Source: Bacteroidota bacterium
GTDB lineage: Bacteria; Bacteroidota; Bacteroidia; UBA4408
Direction: 5' to 3'
Length of the DNA stretch: 64,000 nt
Assembly (NCBI GenBank): GCA_016718805.1
Contig: JADKCP010000011.1
Span: forward strand, 248,001-312,000
Shown piece after piece: positions 34,852 to 44,712 of this stretch. Every line of letters starts with the position of its first letter. Positions within the stretch are counted from its first letter, which is position 1. Position numbers and translations under genes: made by a program. The notes beneath the pieces are model-generated. The model was not told the origin of the DNA. It made no database searches and worked only from the letters and a program-made list of their open reading frames with translations.

Positions 34852-37800
34852 TTATTCCGTTAATACAATTTTTTCGGTTTTGCTTTTACCATCAACTGTT
34901 AACTGATAATAATACACTCCAGCAGGTAAATCGGCAGCTTCAAATTTAACTTGGTGTATTCCTTCTGACTCATTGCTGTTTACTAAGGTTTTAATTCGTT
35001 CACCAAATACATTGTATACTTCTAATACTACTTCGCTCTTAGCTTTTAGCAAATACACAATGGTTGTTTCAAAAGTAAACGGATTCGGATAACAACGCAC
35101 ATAGGTATCGTTATTAAACTCATTATTAGTACTTGCATTCTCTTGTTTTTTACCAGAAACAAACGATTTTTTGGCTGCAAATTGACTGTTATTATCAGCA
35201 TAAAGAATAACACCGTTTTCTAACCAATTATCTTGTAGCATTTGTACGGTATTGCCATTTTGATCTTTTACAGTAATACTCGCAAGATTTTGACCATTGT
35301 CAACCACCATACTAAATTCTTCATTGAGCGGTAATTGATTGGATGGAATTATAATGGTCATGTGGTTGGTAGCATCTACAGTACTTGTGTAAGTTACGGC
35401 ATTTCTCATTTTCCAATATTCACCAAATTCATTAACGGTTCTAAAAGTTAATCCATTTGGTAATTGACTTACAAAAGAGCGTTCTGCCTGCAATTTAAAA
35501 TTACGTGTTGGATGTATCAATAAGTTAGTTGGTGCACCATTGGCCATGTGCTTTTCAACACAATACAACCAACGACTCACATGACGAGGATAGTTCAAAG
35601 AATCCACCTTATCAGACACTTGTGCATCCGAAATCGTCATTGGAATTTCGTACAAGTTGGTAACTGCTCCTTCAAAAGCCATGTCTTTGTGAGCAATGTA
35701 AGGAAATGCCGTAAGCACATCATTACCGCTCATACTCGAACTATACTTATATCCTAAATCACTCATAGCATTAATTTGTTGGGTATGTTGATACAAATAA
35801 CCCGGACGATAAGATTTAATATTGATACCTAATTCTGTATCAAGTAAACTTTTAGAAACTTCAACCTCACCATAAACAGAAGCACCTTGGGTAAAATTAC
35901 CATTGTAATGCGGTAAATAATTGGTTACGGTGTTTCCAACAGCACCAACAGCTACTATAGATTCAATATCCATATCTGGAAAATGCCCTACTGAATGACT
36001 TGCAACTTCCTGGTTTTTTGAAACAAGATATTGGCGTTGAGTTGTATAACCATTCCAAAAATCACCTGCAATAAAGTCGTGAATATAATGCGTGGTAATA
36101 AAATAAGTTGCTCTAATATTTAAAGAATCTTCATAATCCGCATTAGGTACCATTAACAAGCATGAAGTAGCCGCATCAATATCATGTGTCATCATGATGG
36201 TAGCTTTAGTATCTCCCGGGCTTGTATGCTTCCAAACAGCATAAGGAACATGTTGTGCAAATAGCGCTTTTACCCACAAAATAAAGACATCGGCTGATGG
36301 CTCAAAACCATTCGAAAAAGTACGTTGTGCATTATAATCCAAATTTAATTGTGGTCGCAAAATCAAATCTTTAATCGACATTCCTAACGCATATGCATAG
36401 CCTGAACCGAATTGATTTTTTGTAATTGCAACTCCTCCATCTTCATAAAATGCTAATGGACTAGCTGAGGTAGTGATGTAACTTCGTGTGTCAAAAATGG
36501 TTGGATTATTATTTCTTCCCAAACTAATTTTTTGTTCCAAGGTATCATCAAACCAACGTAATGATGCATCGTTACTTCCCATGTTCCAACTCATTTGATA
36601 ACGGGTATTTGAATTTGCATAACCGTCAATTCCAAAAACAAATTTTAAATCATTGTTTTTCATTCGAGGTAAAATAATGACACCACCATTCTTAACATAA
36701 TTTGAAATTACACTGTCTTCAAATGCAGTAAATGCAACACTATCTAACCAAGAAGTGCACAACACAAAAGGATAATTTTGTACCGTTGCAACACTGCTCG
36801 AAACAACATAAGGAATACCGGCTACATCGAACATGTGTTTTGCGCTAAATAAATTGTTTTCAAATACTTCTCCATTTCGGCTACTAAAATCCAATATTGC
36901 AGCAGTTCTTTCTTTTTGCACAGTTGCAACTTGTATTTCATTTGAAATAACTTGTGAAGGTGCAGTACAACTTTTGCTGGTGGTTATTCGGCAAGTAATT
37001 CTATCTCCACTTACATTAAAATCGTTATACATAGAACTTTTTGTTGCACCGTTTATAGCTACACCATTTTTATACCATTGATAACTAGGAGTACTTCCTC
37101 CATTTGTAACCGTTGCTGTAAATGTAGCTGTAGTTCCTTGTGCAACACTAGTTGGACCTGTAATACTGGCCGACAACACATAACTGCTTACTGTAATTGT
37201 TTTCACTGATGAAGTAGCGAATGGTGATGATACACATACCAAACTGGAAGTCATTTTGCAAAATACTTTATCTTGATTATTAAGTGTAGTGCTTACAAAA
37301 TCACCGGTGGTTGTTCCAACACTAATATTGTTTACAAACCATTCATAAACCGGAGTCTCACCTCCATTAACAGGATTGGGCGTAAATGTAACGGGTGCAC
37401 CGGTACAAGTTGAAGTTCCACTTGTAGTAAGTGTTACTGAAGGAACTAAAGGGCTACCGGAGAAACTTCTGTTTCCACTTGGATTGGTTCCACTTACCGG
37501 TGTTTTTGTTCCGGCAATATTACCAACTACAGTTATTGCATTTGTTGGAATACTAGCGTCAAAAGTATTCCCTGCACAAATTGTTGCTGAAATATCATAA
37601 GCAAGGAAAAAATAATAGGAATCTAAATCTAAATTGTTTACTCCCGGAACTGAAAATGTTATTGTTCCACTTGGGTTAGCAATACTGTCTTTTAACACAG
37701 CTGTTGAAAAATCATTCACTGTATTAAAATAAAGTTTTGCGGCTTTAACTGCCGTATTATTTGAATTGAGCATGTTGAAGGAAATTTGGCTAACGCCCCA

Positions 37801-40800
37801 ACCGCCTGTATTATTAGTAGTGGTACCATCAAACTGCCCCCACAAAATTTGTTGATTTTTTGCACCCGGCACTAATGTTCCAGAAACCTGGTAAAATCTG
37901 CTTTGAGCATATTTGGCACTAGTAATTGTTACAGTAACTACAGAAGAACTTACTGTTGGAGTTGAAATACAAGCTAAATCAGAACTCATGATACAATACA
38001 CCTCAACTGTATCTGTGATATTAGTAAGTGTGTATGCTCCGGAAGTTGTTGCTACAAAAATAGAATTAACATACCAGTCGAAGCTTGGCGCCAAACCACC
38101 ATTTACAGGAATTGGAGTAAAAGTAGCTGCATTGCCCGATGTTACTTTAGATTTTGAAGAAACAATACTAACCGACGGAGTTAATACCGTTGAGTTAATA
38201 GTTATATTTCCAGCTGGATTGGGATTATTTGTTACAGATTTTACACCTGCATTATTTCCGGTTATAGAAATTCCATTAACAGGAACTAAAGCATCCAACA
38301 CATTTCCTCCACATACACCATTGTTAGCAATATCGTATGTAATAAAGAAATAAACGGGACTTAATTTTAAATCAGATACACCAGAAACTGAAAATACAAT
38401 GGTCCCTGTTGGATTAGCAATGCTATCTTTAAGTATGGCTGATGAAAGATCATTGATGGTATTGTACCACAATTTAGCTTTAGTAATGTTCGAATTGTTG
38501 CTATTTGCCATGGTAAATGAAAGGGAATTTACTCCCCATCCACCTGAAGATTGACTAGCAACTCCTTCAAGCATTCCGTATAGTATTGGTTGATTTACTG
38601 CACCCGGTGCTACTGTTCCATTAACTTGAAAAAAGCTACTACTTCCATACTCATATCCTTTCACTACAATTGTTTTAACTGCAGAGCTAATAGTTTGTGG
38701 AGTTGCACAATCCAGATTGGATGTCATTGCACAAGACACTGTGGTATTTGCTTGCAAATTCGATAGCACATAAGCTCCTGTTGTTGAAACTGTATATAAT
38801 CCATTTACATACCAAGCATAGGTTGGATTACTTCCTCCATTAACCGGGTGAGGAGTAAATGTAACCGAACTACCCGGTGTAACATTGTTTACATCTTCTG
38901 TAATTGAAACTGAAGTAAGCACTGGAGTTGCTATAATGGATTTATTTCCAAGAGGATTAGGATCATTCGTCGCCGATTTCTGACCACCGTTATTTCCACT
39001 AATTACAATGCCACCTGCAGGTATATGTGCATCTAAAACATTGGCATTACATGCATTATTTGCAATATCAAAAGCCAAGAAAAAATACACTGAATTTGCT
39101 CCTAAATTAGTAATGCCATTAAGCATAAAATTTATAGTACCAAATGGATTTACTATACTGTCTTTTAATATTGCTGTAGTAAAATCGTTGGTTGTATTGT
39201 AATATAATTTTGCAACACTAACGTTAGCATTGTCGGTATTGTCTAAGGCAAACGACAATTCGTTTACTCCCCAACCTCCACTAGAAGGAGAGGCAACACC
39301 ATCGAACTTGCCATAAATAATTGCGTTCTTCTTTGAACCCGGTATTACAGTCCCTGTATATTGATAGAATGTACTGGACGCATATTCAAATCCTGCAAAA
39401 GAAACAGTAATAGTAAGTGTTTGGGAAGTATACTGTGCATTTGAACATGCCAGATTCGAAATCATTTTACAGTAAACTGAAGTTTGAGCTGTTACATTGT
39501 TAAGAGTAAAAGGCCCATTGTTGGTGGTGGTGAGAACATTGTTTACATACCAATTGTAAGTTGGATTAGTTCCTCCATTTACAGGATTTGGTGTAAAAGT
39601 TACCGATGCACCTGAATTTACATTTGTACTACTCGCGGAAATACTCACTGAAGGAACTGTAGTGGCAGTTGAAACAGTAAGATAGCCCGTAGGATTTGAA
39701 CCGGAAGTAACAGATTTTACACCTGCAATATTTCCAACTACTGTAATACCACTTGAAGCAACAGAAGCATCAATTATATTTCCATTACAAACGCCGGAAC
39801 CGGCCATATCATAGGTTAGGAAAAAATAAATTGAATTGAGCGCTTGATTTGTAACTCCTGGTATATTAAAAGTGATTGTACCTGTTGGATTTAGAACACT
39901 ATCCTTTAATACAGCGGTTGAAAAATCATTCACTGTATTGTACCATATTTTTGCTTTTGAAATATTTGCAGAATTAAAACTGGTCATATTAAATTTTAAC
40001 TGACTAATTCCCCAACCACCTGAATTATTGCTGGTTGTTCCATCAAACTTACCATATAATACAGGATTATTTTTAGAACCCGGAGCAACAGTACCTACAA
40101 TTTGATAAAAGGTACTGCTTGCATACTTATACCCTGAAACTGAAATAGTTTTAGTTGCAGAAGTAGCTGTTCGTGGTGAAACACAAGCTAAGTTAGAAGT
40201 CATTATACAATAAGCAGTAGTAGTGCTAGTTATATTGTTGATGGTATATGCACCTGAATTAGTAGCTACCAATACACCATTTACATACCAAGCATACGTA
40301 GGATTAGATCCACCATTAACGGGAGTTGGAGTAAGTGTAACCGAACTTCCCGGCAATACATTGCTACTGCTACTAACTACAGTAACCGATGGCGTATAAA
40401 CTTGTGTGGAAATAACTCGATTTCCACTTGGGTTTGAACCGGAGGTGACTGATTTTACACCTGCAATATTTCCATTAACTAAAATTGCTCCAGTTGGTAA
40501 TGATGCATCTAGCGTATTTCCACAGTTTGCAACAGTTGCCACATCGTAAGTTAGGTAAAAATATACAGAAACCAGCTCTAAATTTGATACTCCAGGAATT
40601 GTAAACGTAATAGTTCCACTAGGATTTGAAATACTATCCTTCACCACCGCAGTGTTAAAGTCATTTACTGTATTATACCATAATTTAGCTTTAGTAACAT
40701 TCGCATTATCGGTATTATTCAAGGTAAAAGAAAGCGTGCTAACGCCCCAACCACCAGAAGAAGTAGAAGTAGCTCCATCAAATTTACCATACAAGATGGG

Positions 40801-42402
40801 TTGATTTTTGTCACCCCAAAGTACATTGCCTGTATATTGATAAAATGCACTGCTTCCGTATTTAAATCCACCAACCGAAATAGTTTTGGTAGCTGAAGTA
40901 GCTGTAGCTGGTGATACACATGGTAAATTAGATGTCATTATACAATAAGCAGTTGTTGTTGCTGTTATGTTGGTTATTGTATAAGGTCCGTTGTTGCTGG
41001 CAACCAAAACACCATTCACATACCAAGCATAACTTGGATTGCTGCCTCCATTTGTTGGATTCGGTGTTAAAGTAACTGAAGCTCCGGGATTCACACTACT
41101 GCTGCTTGTAGTCACAGTAACTGCCGGTGCAAAAGTTGGTGCTGTTATAGTACGATTTCCACTTAAGCTTGTAGTAGTTGCAGATTTTTGTCCTGCAATA
41201 TTTCCGGTAATAGTAATTGCTCCGGTTGGAACTGTAGCATCTAATACTGAATTATTACATGCCGCAGCAGCAATATCATAAGTTAGGAAGAAATATACCG
41301 AATTAGCATCTAAATTACTTACTCCATTAATGGCAAAAGTGATTGTTCCAGTTGGATTCGCAATACTATCTTTTAGAACTGCAGTGGCAAAATCGTTACT
41401 TGTATTGAACCACAGCTTAGCTTTGGTAACGTTAGCATTGTCGGTGTTATTCATTGTAAACGAAAGCGCACTAACGCCCCAACCACCAGAAGATGTAGTT
41501 GAAGAACCATCAAATTTGGCATACATAATTTGTTGGTTCTTTGCTCCTAGTGGAACGCTACCGGTTACTTGATAAAAAGTACTCGCAGAATATTTATGTC
41601 CTAAAATATTAATTGTTTTAGTTGCCGAAGTAGCAGTTAATGGTGATACACACGGCAGGTTGGAGGTCATTACACAATAAACAGTAGTTGTTGATGTAAT
41701 TGAATTAATCGTATAAGCACCACTAGTAGTTGCTGCCAAAATTCCATTCACATAATAAGCGAAACTAGGATTGCTTCCTCCATTTACAGCAGTAGGTGTT
41801 ACAGTTACCGAACTCCCTGAAGCAACATTGCTTGCGCTAGTTGTAAGTGAAACAGAAGGTGTAAAAGCAGTAGTTGAAATAGAGCGATTTCCGGCAGGAT
41901 TGCTTCCACTTACCGGAGTTTTTACACCTGCAACATTTCCAATAACTGTAATTCCACCGGTTGGTATGGATGCATCTAAGGTATTACCATTGCAACCTGT
42001 AGCGGCAATATCATAAGTTAAATAAAAAAAGATTGATGTTAATTCAAGACTATCAACATCTGCAATCGAGAATGTAATTGTACCGGATGGATTCGAAATA
42101 CTATCCTTTAGAATTGCAGTCGAAAAATCATTTACAGTATTGTACCAAATTTTTGCTTTTGTAACCGTTGCATTATCGGCATTAACCATATTAAATGACA
42201 AGGAACTTATTCCCCAACCGCCTACAAAAGTTGTGGTGGCTCCATCCACTTGTCCCCATAAAATTTGCTGGTTAATTGCTCCTAAACTTACCGGTCCGGT
42301 TACTTGGTAGAAACTAGATTGGCCGTACTTAAAACCAGCATTTGCTTGAAATACGCTAAAGAACAGTATGCTGAAAAATACTAAAGTGGTAATTTTTTTC
42401 AT
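34852..42402 (-). CDS. Giant T9SS protein: seven sialidase-N-like/Ig repeat units plus polysaccharide deacetylase
   Basis: About 2516 residues from ATG 42402 (MKKITTLVFFSILFFSVFQANA, a signal peptide); an ATG at 42423 would add seven residues. Numbering below is from 42423. Seven copies of a roughly 250-residue unit follow. Each has a domain like the BNR-neuraminidase N-terminal module (SSxFYQxxGxVxxGxxNQxILYGxFDG, GGWGVSxLSFxM, VYFFLTYDIA, LDAxIPTGxI). Each is paired with an Ig-like domain (VNGGSNPxYAWYVNGVLVA, CxMTSNLxC). An eighth Ig unit and a Rossmann-like segment (AAILDFSSRNGEV) precede a NodB-type deacetylase with THDID (D2081, D2083) and HSVGH (H2143, H2147). A type A sorting domain (RCYPNPFTFETTI) ends it. 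It should be exported by T9SS and may deacetylate an extracellular polysaccharide while the repeats bind glycans (inference). Confidence 0.85.
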   Translation of the reverse strand: MKKITTLVFFSILFFSVFQANAGFKYGQSSFYQVTGPVSLGAINQQILWGQVDGATTTFVGGWGISSLSFNMVNADNATVTKAKIWYNTVNDFSTAILKDSISNPSGTITFSIADVDSLELTSIFFYLTYDIAATGCNGNTLDASIPTGGITVIGNVAGVKTPVSGSNPAGNRSISTTAFTPSVSLTTSASNVASGSSVTVTPTAVNGGSNPSFAYYVNGILAATTSGAYTINSITSTTTVYCVMTSNLPCVSPLTATSATKTINILGHKYSASTFYQVTGSVPLGAKNQQIMYAKFDGSSTTSSGGWGVSALSFTMNNTDNANVTKAKLWFNTSNDFATAVLKDSIANPTGTITFAINGVSNLDANSVYFFLTYDIAAAACNNSVLDATVPTGAITITGNIAGQKSATTTSLSGNRTITAPTFAPAVTVTTSSSSVNPGASVTLTPNPTNGGSNPSYAWYVNGVLVASNNGPYTITNITATTTAYCIMTSNLPCVSPATATSATKTISVGGFKYGSSAFYQYTGNVLWGDKNQPILYGKFDGATSTSSGGWGVSTLSFTLNNTDNANVTKAKLWYNTVNDFNTAVVKDSISNPSGTITFTIPGVSNLELVSVYFYLTYDVATVANCGNTLDASLPTGAILVNGNIAGVKSVTSGSNPSGNRVISTQVYTPSVTVVSSSSNVLPGSSVTLTPTPVNGGSNPTYAWYVNGVLVATNSGAYTINNITSTTTAYCIMTSNLACVSPRTATSATKTISVSGYKYASSTFYQIVGTVAPGSKNNPVLYGKFDGTTSNNSGGWGISQLKFNMTSFNSANISKAKIWYNTVNDFSTAVLKDSVLNPTGTITFNIPGVTNQALNSIYFFLTYDMAGSGVCNGNIIDASVASSGITVVGNIAGVKSVTSGSNPTGYLTVSTATTVPSVSISASSTNVNSGASVTFTPNPVNGGTNPTYNWYVNNVLTTTNNGPFTLNNVTAQTSVYCKMISNLACSNAQYTSQTLTITVSFAGFEYASSTFYQYTGTVIPGSKKNAIIYGKFDGVASPSSGGWGVNELSFALDNTDNANVSVAKLYYNTTNDFTTAILKDSIVNPFGTINFMLNGITNLGANSVYFFLAFDIANNACNANVLDAHIPAGGIVISGNNGGQKSATNDPNPLGNKSIIATPVLTSVSITEDVNNVTPGSSVTFTPHPVNGGSNPTYAWYVNGLYTVSTTGAYVLSNLQANTTVSCAMTSNLDCATPQTISSAVKTIVVKGYEYGSSSFFQVNGTVAPGAVNQPILYGMLEGVASQSSGGWGVNSLSFTMANSNNSNITKAKLWYNTINDLSSAILKDSIANPTGTIVFSVSGVSDLKLSPVYFFITYDIANNGVCGGNVLDALVPVNGISITGNNAGVKSVTNNPNPAGNITINSTVLTPSVSIVSSKSKVTSGNAATFTPIPVNGGLAPSFDWYVNSIFVATTSGAYTLTNITDTVEVYCIMSSDLACISTPTVSSSVVTVTITSAKYAQSRFYQVSGTLVPGAKNQQILWGQFDGTTTNNTGGWGVSQISFNMLNSNNTAVKAAKLYFNTVNDFSTAVLKDSIANPSGTITFSVPGVNNLDLDSYYFFLAYDISATICAGNTFDASIPTNAITVVGNIAGTKTPVSGTNPSGNRSFSGSPLVPSVTLTTSGTSTCTGAPVTFTPNPVNGGETPVYEWFVNNISVGTTTGDFVSTTLNNQDKVFCKMTSSLVCVSSPFATSSVKTITVSSYVLSASITGPTSVAQGTTATFTATVTNGGSTPSYQWYKNGVAINGATKSSMYNDFNVSGDRITCRITTSKSCTAPSQVISNEIQVATVQKERTAAILDFSSRNGEVFENNLFSAKHMFDVAGIPYVVSSSVATVQNYPFVLCTSWLDSVAFTAFEDSVISNYVKNGGVIILPRMKNNDLKFVFGIDGYANSNTRYQMSWNMGSNDASLRWFDDTLEQKISLGRNNNPTIFDTRSYITTSASPLAFYEDGGVAITKNQFGSGYAYALGMSIKDLILRPQLNLDYNAQRTFSNGFEPSADVFILWVKALFAQHVPYAVWKHTSPGDTKATIMMTHDIDAATSCLLMVPNADYEDSLNIRATYFITTHYIHDFIAGDFWNGYTTQRQYLVSKNQEVASHSVGHFPDMDIESIVAVGAVGNTVTNYLPHYNGNFTQGASVYGEVEVSKSLLDTELGINIKSYRPGYLYQHTQQINAMSDLGYKYSSSMSGNDVLTAFPYIAHKDMAFEGAVTNLYEIPMTISDAQVSDKVDSLNYPRHVSRWLYCVEKHMANGAPTNLLIHPTRNFKLQAERSFVSQLPNGLTFRTVNEFGEYWKMRNAVTYTSTVDATNHMTIIIPSNQLPLNEEFSMVVDNGQNLASITVKDQNGNTVQMLQDNWLENGVILYADNNSQFAAKKSFVSGKKQENASTNNEFNNDTYVRCYPNPFTFETTIVYLLKAKSEVVLEVYNVFGERIKTLVNSNESEGIHQVKFEAADLPAGVYYYQLTVDGKSKTEKIVLTE

Positions 42403-42423
42403 GGTAGAATTGATGCTATTCAT

Positions 42424-42845
42424 AATTTTTGTGAGGGGTTAATTTTATTTTGCAAAGATAGTTAATAATCAGTTAGTTTGGATGAATTCAATCAGTTAAA
42501 ATGATAAATAATGACGACAAATGTTAAATTTTTGTTTACCAATTTTTTCTGATTCCTTCATTCAAGTTTTATACGCCCGAACCTGCAGAAGGTTACAAAA
42601 TGTAGAATAAAAATTTTTCTATGCAGAGTAAATTCCAAATTATTGAATGTAAATTTCACCTAGCAAAAGGATCCTTTCATTTATGTTGAATGCAACAATA
42701 ATTATATTGTTTCTGTAACCAAATAAATTTACCTCGAATCATTAAAAGTATTGATAAAACTAGTTATTTAGCGTAACTAGTGTTACATAGTTTAATAAAA
42801 ATGTAATATTATTGTAGTCGAAATAATTCATCACACCATAAATAA
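42424..42845. other. 422-bp AT-rich divergent regulatory region
   Basis: Gene-free DNA between the divergent giant repeat protein and the type B T9SS protein. I see no ORF or RNA gene. It is poly-A/T rich and should hold both promoters, though no clean TAnnTTTG box stands out. The only marked structure is the dyad at 42759-42786. Confidence 0.5.
42759..42786. promoter_or_regulatory. Nested dyads in the divergent promoter region
   Basis: ACTAGTTA (42759-42766) is a perfect inverted repeat of TAACTAGT (42774-42781). A second dyad, GTAAC-TAGT-GTTAC (42773-42786), shares its right half. Overlapping symmetric half-sites about 60-85 bp before the ATG at 42846 look like an operator for a dimeric regulator. 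Confidence 0.35.
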
Positions 42846-44636
42846 ATGCACCCACGTTGCAATCACTTTTTTGTTTTTGTGTTATTATTTATATTGACTG
42901 GTTTTCGCAGTATTGCACAATCTTGTGCTTTTTCGTTGGGAAATGATACAGCAATCTGTCAGGGACTTCCAATAAATTTTTCGCTACTCGCTCCAACAGG
43001 AGCAACAGCTTATTTATGGGACAATAGTAGTACACTTGCAACCCGCACTGTTACTAACTATGGAACGTATTATTGTCGCTTAACAAAAAATGGAACTAAT
43101 GTAATTACCAACGGCAATTTCAGTGCTGGAAATACCGGATTTACAAGTAGTTATACGCTAGGTCCAACCGGCTCACCTTGGGGTGTTGTTGGCGATCCAG
43201 GAGTATATGCCATTACTACTAATGCTAGTTTAGTGCATTCTAATTTCCCATCCTTTACTAACCATACTACCGGCGGTGGTAATATGATGGTTGTGAATGG
43301 CTCTTCAACTCCTAACGTTTCGGTTTGGTGTCAAAATATTGTGGTTACTCCCAACACCAATTATAATTTTTCAACATGGGCGGCTACCTGTGTAGCAGGC
43401 AGTATTGCGGAACTAGCGATTTTACAATTTTCAATAAATGGTTCTGTCATTGGAAGTCCATTTTCTCCTTCCTTAACTTCAGGGGTTTGGTCTCAGTTTA
43501 ATGCTCAGTGGAATTCAGGCACCAATGTATCTGCAAATATTTGTATTGTAAATCAAAACGTTACTCCTTCGGGAAATGATTTTGCGATTGATGATATATT
43601 TTTTCAACCCATTTGTGTGTATACCGATACTATAAAAGTTATACCTAAGCCTTTTCCTACAGGTTATAGTGCAGGTAGAGATACTTCTCTTTGCGCCGGA
43701 CAAACTGTTAGTTTAAGCGCTTTATCTGGAACCGCTACCGCATTCAATTGGACGAGCATACCTGCAGGATTTACTTCTAATTTGTTGCAACCACTTGTAG
43801 GTCCAACTGATACAACCAAATATGTATTAAGCGCCGATTTAAATGGTTGTAAAAAAACCGATACCTCCACTGTGTTTATCGAAAATACGCCTGTAGCTTA
43901 TGCAGGATTAAACGATACTATTTGTGAAGGCAAACAATTTACCTTACAAGGAAATGCCGGTGGAGGACAACTAGTTTCATGGCAAAGTATACCGGTTGGA
44001 TTTGCCTCATCGTTGGTGAATCCAGTTATACAACCGGTCGCAACAGCACTCTACGTTTTACTTTCATCAAATGGTTCCTGTAAAAGCAGCGATACTGTTG
44101 AAATTGTTGTAAACACCTCTCCTATTGCAGATTTTACAACAAGTGCTGCCGACTCGAGTTGTAATTCCTATTCGATTCAATTTACAAACAATTCAACAAA
44201 TGCAAGCAGCTATGTTTGGGATTTGGGCGATGGGCAATTTTCGAGCGATTTTTCTCCTTTGCATACCTATACTGAACAATCAATTTTTCCTGTTAAATTA
44301 CAAGCTAAAACTGCCGGTTGCATTGATACAAAAAACTTAGCATTAAAAATTTCATTTAGTGAAAATGCGCTGTTTGTTCCTAATTCATTTAGCCCCAATA
44401 ACGATCAAAAAAATGACCGCTTTTTTATTCCTAAGGGTTGTCTTCAAACTGTATCTGTTTCTATCTATGACCGTTGGGGTTTACTGGTAAAAAAATGGGA
44501 AGGATTGGAAGGCAATTGGGATGGTAAAACTTCCGGATTGCCAGCCAGTGCCGGAGTGTACGTTTACCAATTAGATGGAATATACTTAAGTGGTGAAAAA
44601 GTAAAGAAAAAAGGAACCATTACTCTTTTTCGATAA
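42846..44636 (+). CDS. PKD-domain surface protein with type B T9SS (gliding-motility CHU_C) domain
   Basis: A 596-residue secreted protein with a signal peptide (about 1-25, ending RSIAQ). A cysteine-containing Ig-like domain follows (SLGNDTAICQGLPINFSLLAPTGATAYLWDNSS), then a carbohydrate-binding-like jelly roll (NGNFSAGNTGFTSSYTLG... to DDIFFQPICVYTDT). Two Ig-like repeats lead to a PKD domain (FTNNSTNASSYVWDLGDGQFSSDFSPLHTYT, about 435-470). The gliding motility-associated C-terminal domain ends it (VPNSFSPNNDQKNDRFFIP, YDRWGLLVKKWEG, WDGKTSGLPASAGVYVYQLDG), the type B T9SS signal. It is predicted to be surface-attached and possibly adhesive. The ATG follows a long AT-rich leader. Confidence 0.87.
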   Translation: MHPRCNHFFVFVLLFILTGFRSIAQSCAFSLGNDTAICQGLPINFSLLAPTGATAYLWDNSSTLATRTVTNYGTYYCRLTKNGTNVITNGNFSAGNTGFTSSYTLGPTGSPWGVVGDPGVYAITTNASLVHSNFPSFTNHTTGGGNMMVVNGSSTPNVSVWCQNIVVTPNTNYNFSTWAATCVAGSIAELAILQFSINGSVIGSPFSPSLTSGVWSQFNAQWNSGTNVSANICIVNQNVTPSGNDFAIDDIFFQPICVYTDTIKVIPKPFPTGYSAGRDTSLCAGQTVSLSALSGTATAFNWTSIPAGFTSNLLQPLVGPTDTTKYVLSADLNGCKKTDTSTVFIENTPVAYAGLNDTICEGKQFTLQGNAGGGQLVSWQSIPVGFASSLVNPVIQPVATALYVLLSSNGSCKSSDTVEIVVNTSPIADFTTSAADSSCNSYSIQFTNNSTNASSYVWDLGDGQFSSDFSPLHTYTEQSIFPVKLQAKTAGCIDTKNLALKISFSENALFVPNSFSPNNDQKNDRFFIPKGCLQTVSVSIYDRWGLLVKKWEGLEGNWDGKTSGLPASAGVYVYQLDGIYLSGEKVKKKGTITLFR

Positions 44637-44652
44637 TCAATACTTTATCGAA
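44629..44652 (+). terminator. Stem-loop across the stop codon of the type B protein gene
   Basis: TTCGATAA (44629-44636) pairs perfectly with TTATCGAA (44645-44652) around an 8-nt loop. The left arm contains the TAA stop. No T run follows, so it is either a weak terminator or a 3'-end stabilising hairpin. Confidence 0.4.
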
Positions 44653-44658
44653 TAAATC

Positions 44659-44685
44659 AGCACAAAGTCATTTGTGCTATATTTG
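44659..44685 (+). promoter_or_regulatory. Promoter with abutting dyad upstream of the saccharopine-dehydrogenase-like gene
   Basis: TATATTTG at 44678-44685 is a consensus -7 box, 27 bp before ATG 44713. Immediately upstream, AGCACAAA (44659-44666) and TTTGTGCT (44671-44678) form a perfect 8-bp inverted repeat with a 4-nt spacer. The dyad's last base is the first base of the -7 box, so a bound regulator would cover the core promoter. Confidence 0.5.
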
Positions 44686-44712
44686 CCCACCGTTTTCAAT
44701 TTTTAATTAAGT

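Noticed and set aside
37913..38353. A 146-codon plus-strand open frame opposite the giant repeat gene
   Set aside because: Similar valine- and threonine-rich antisense frames recur in each repeat unit, so they reflect the repeat's codon pattern, not genes.
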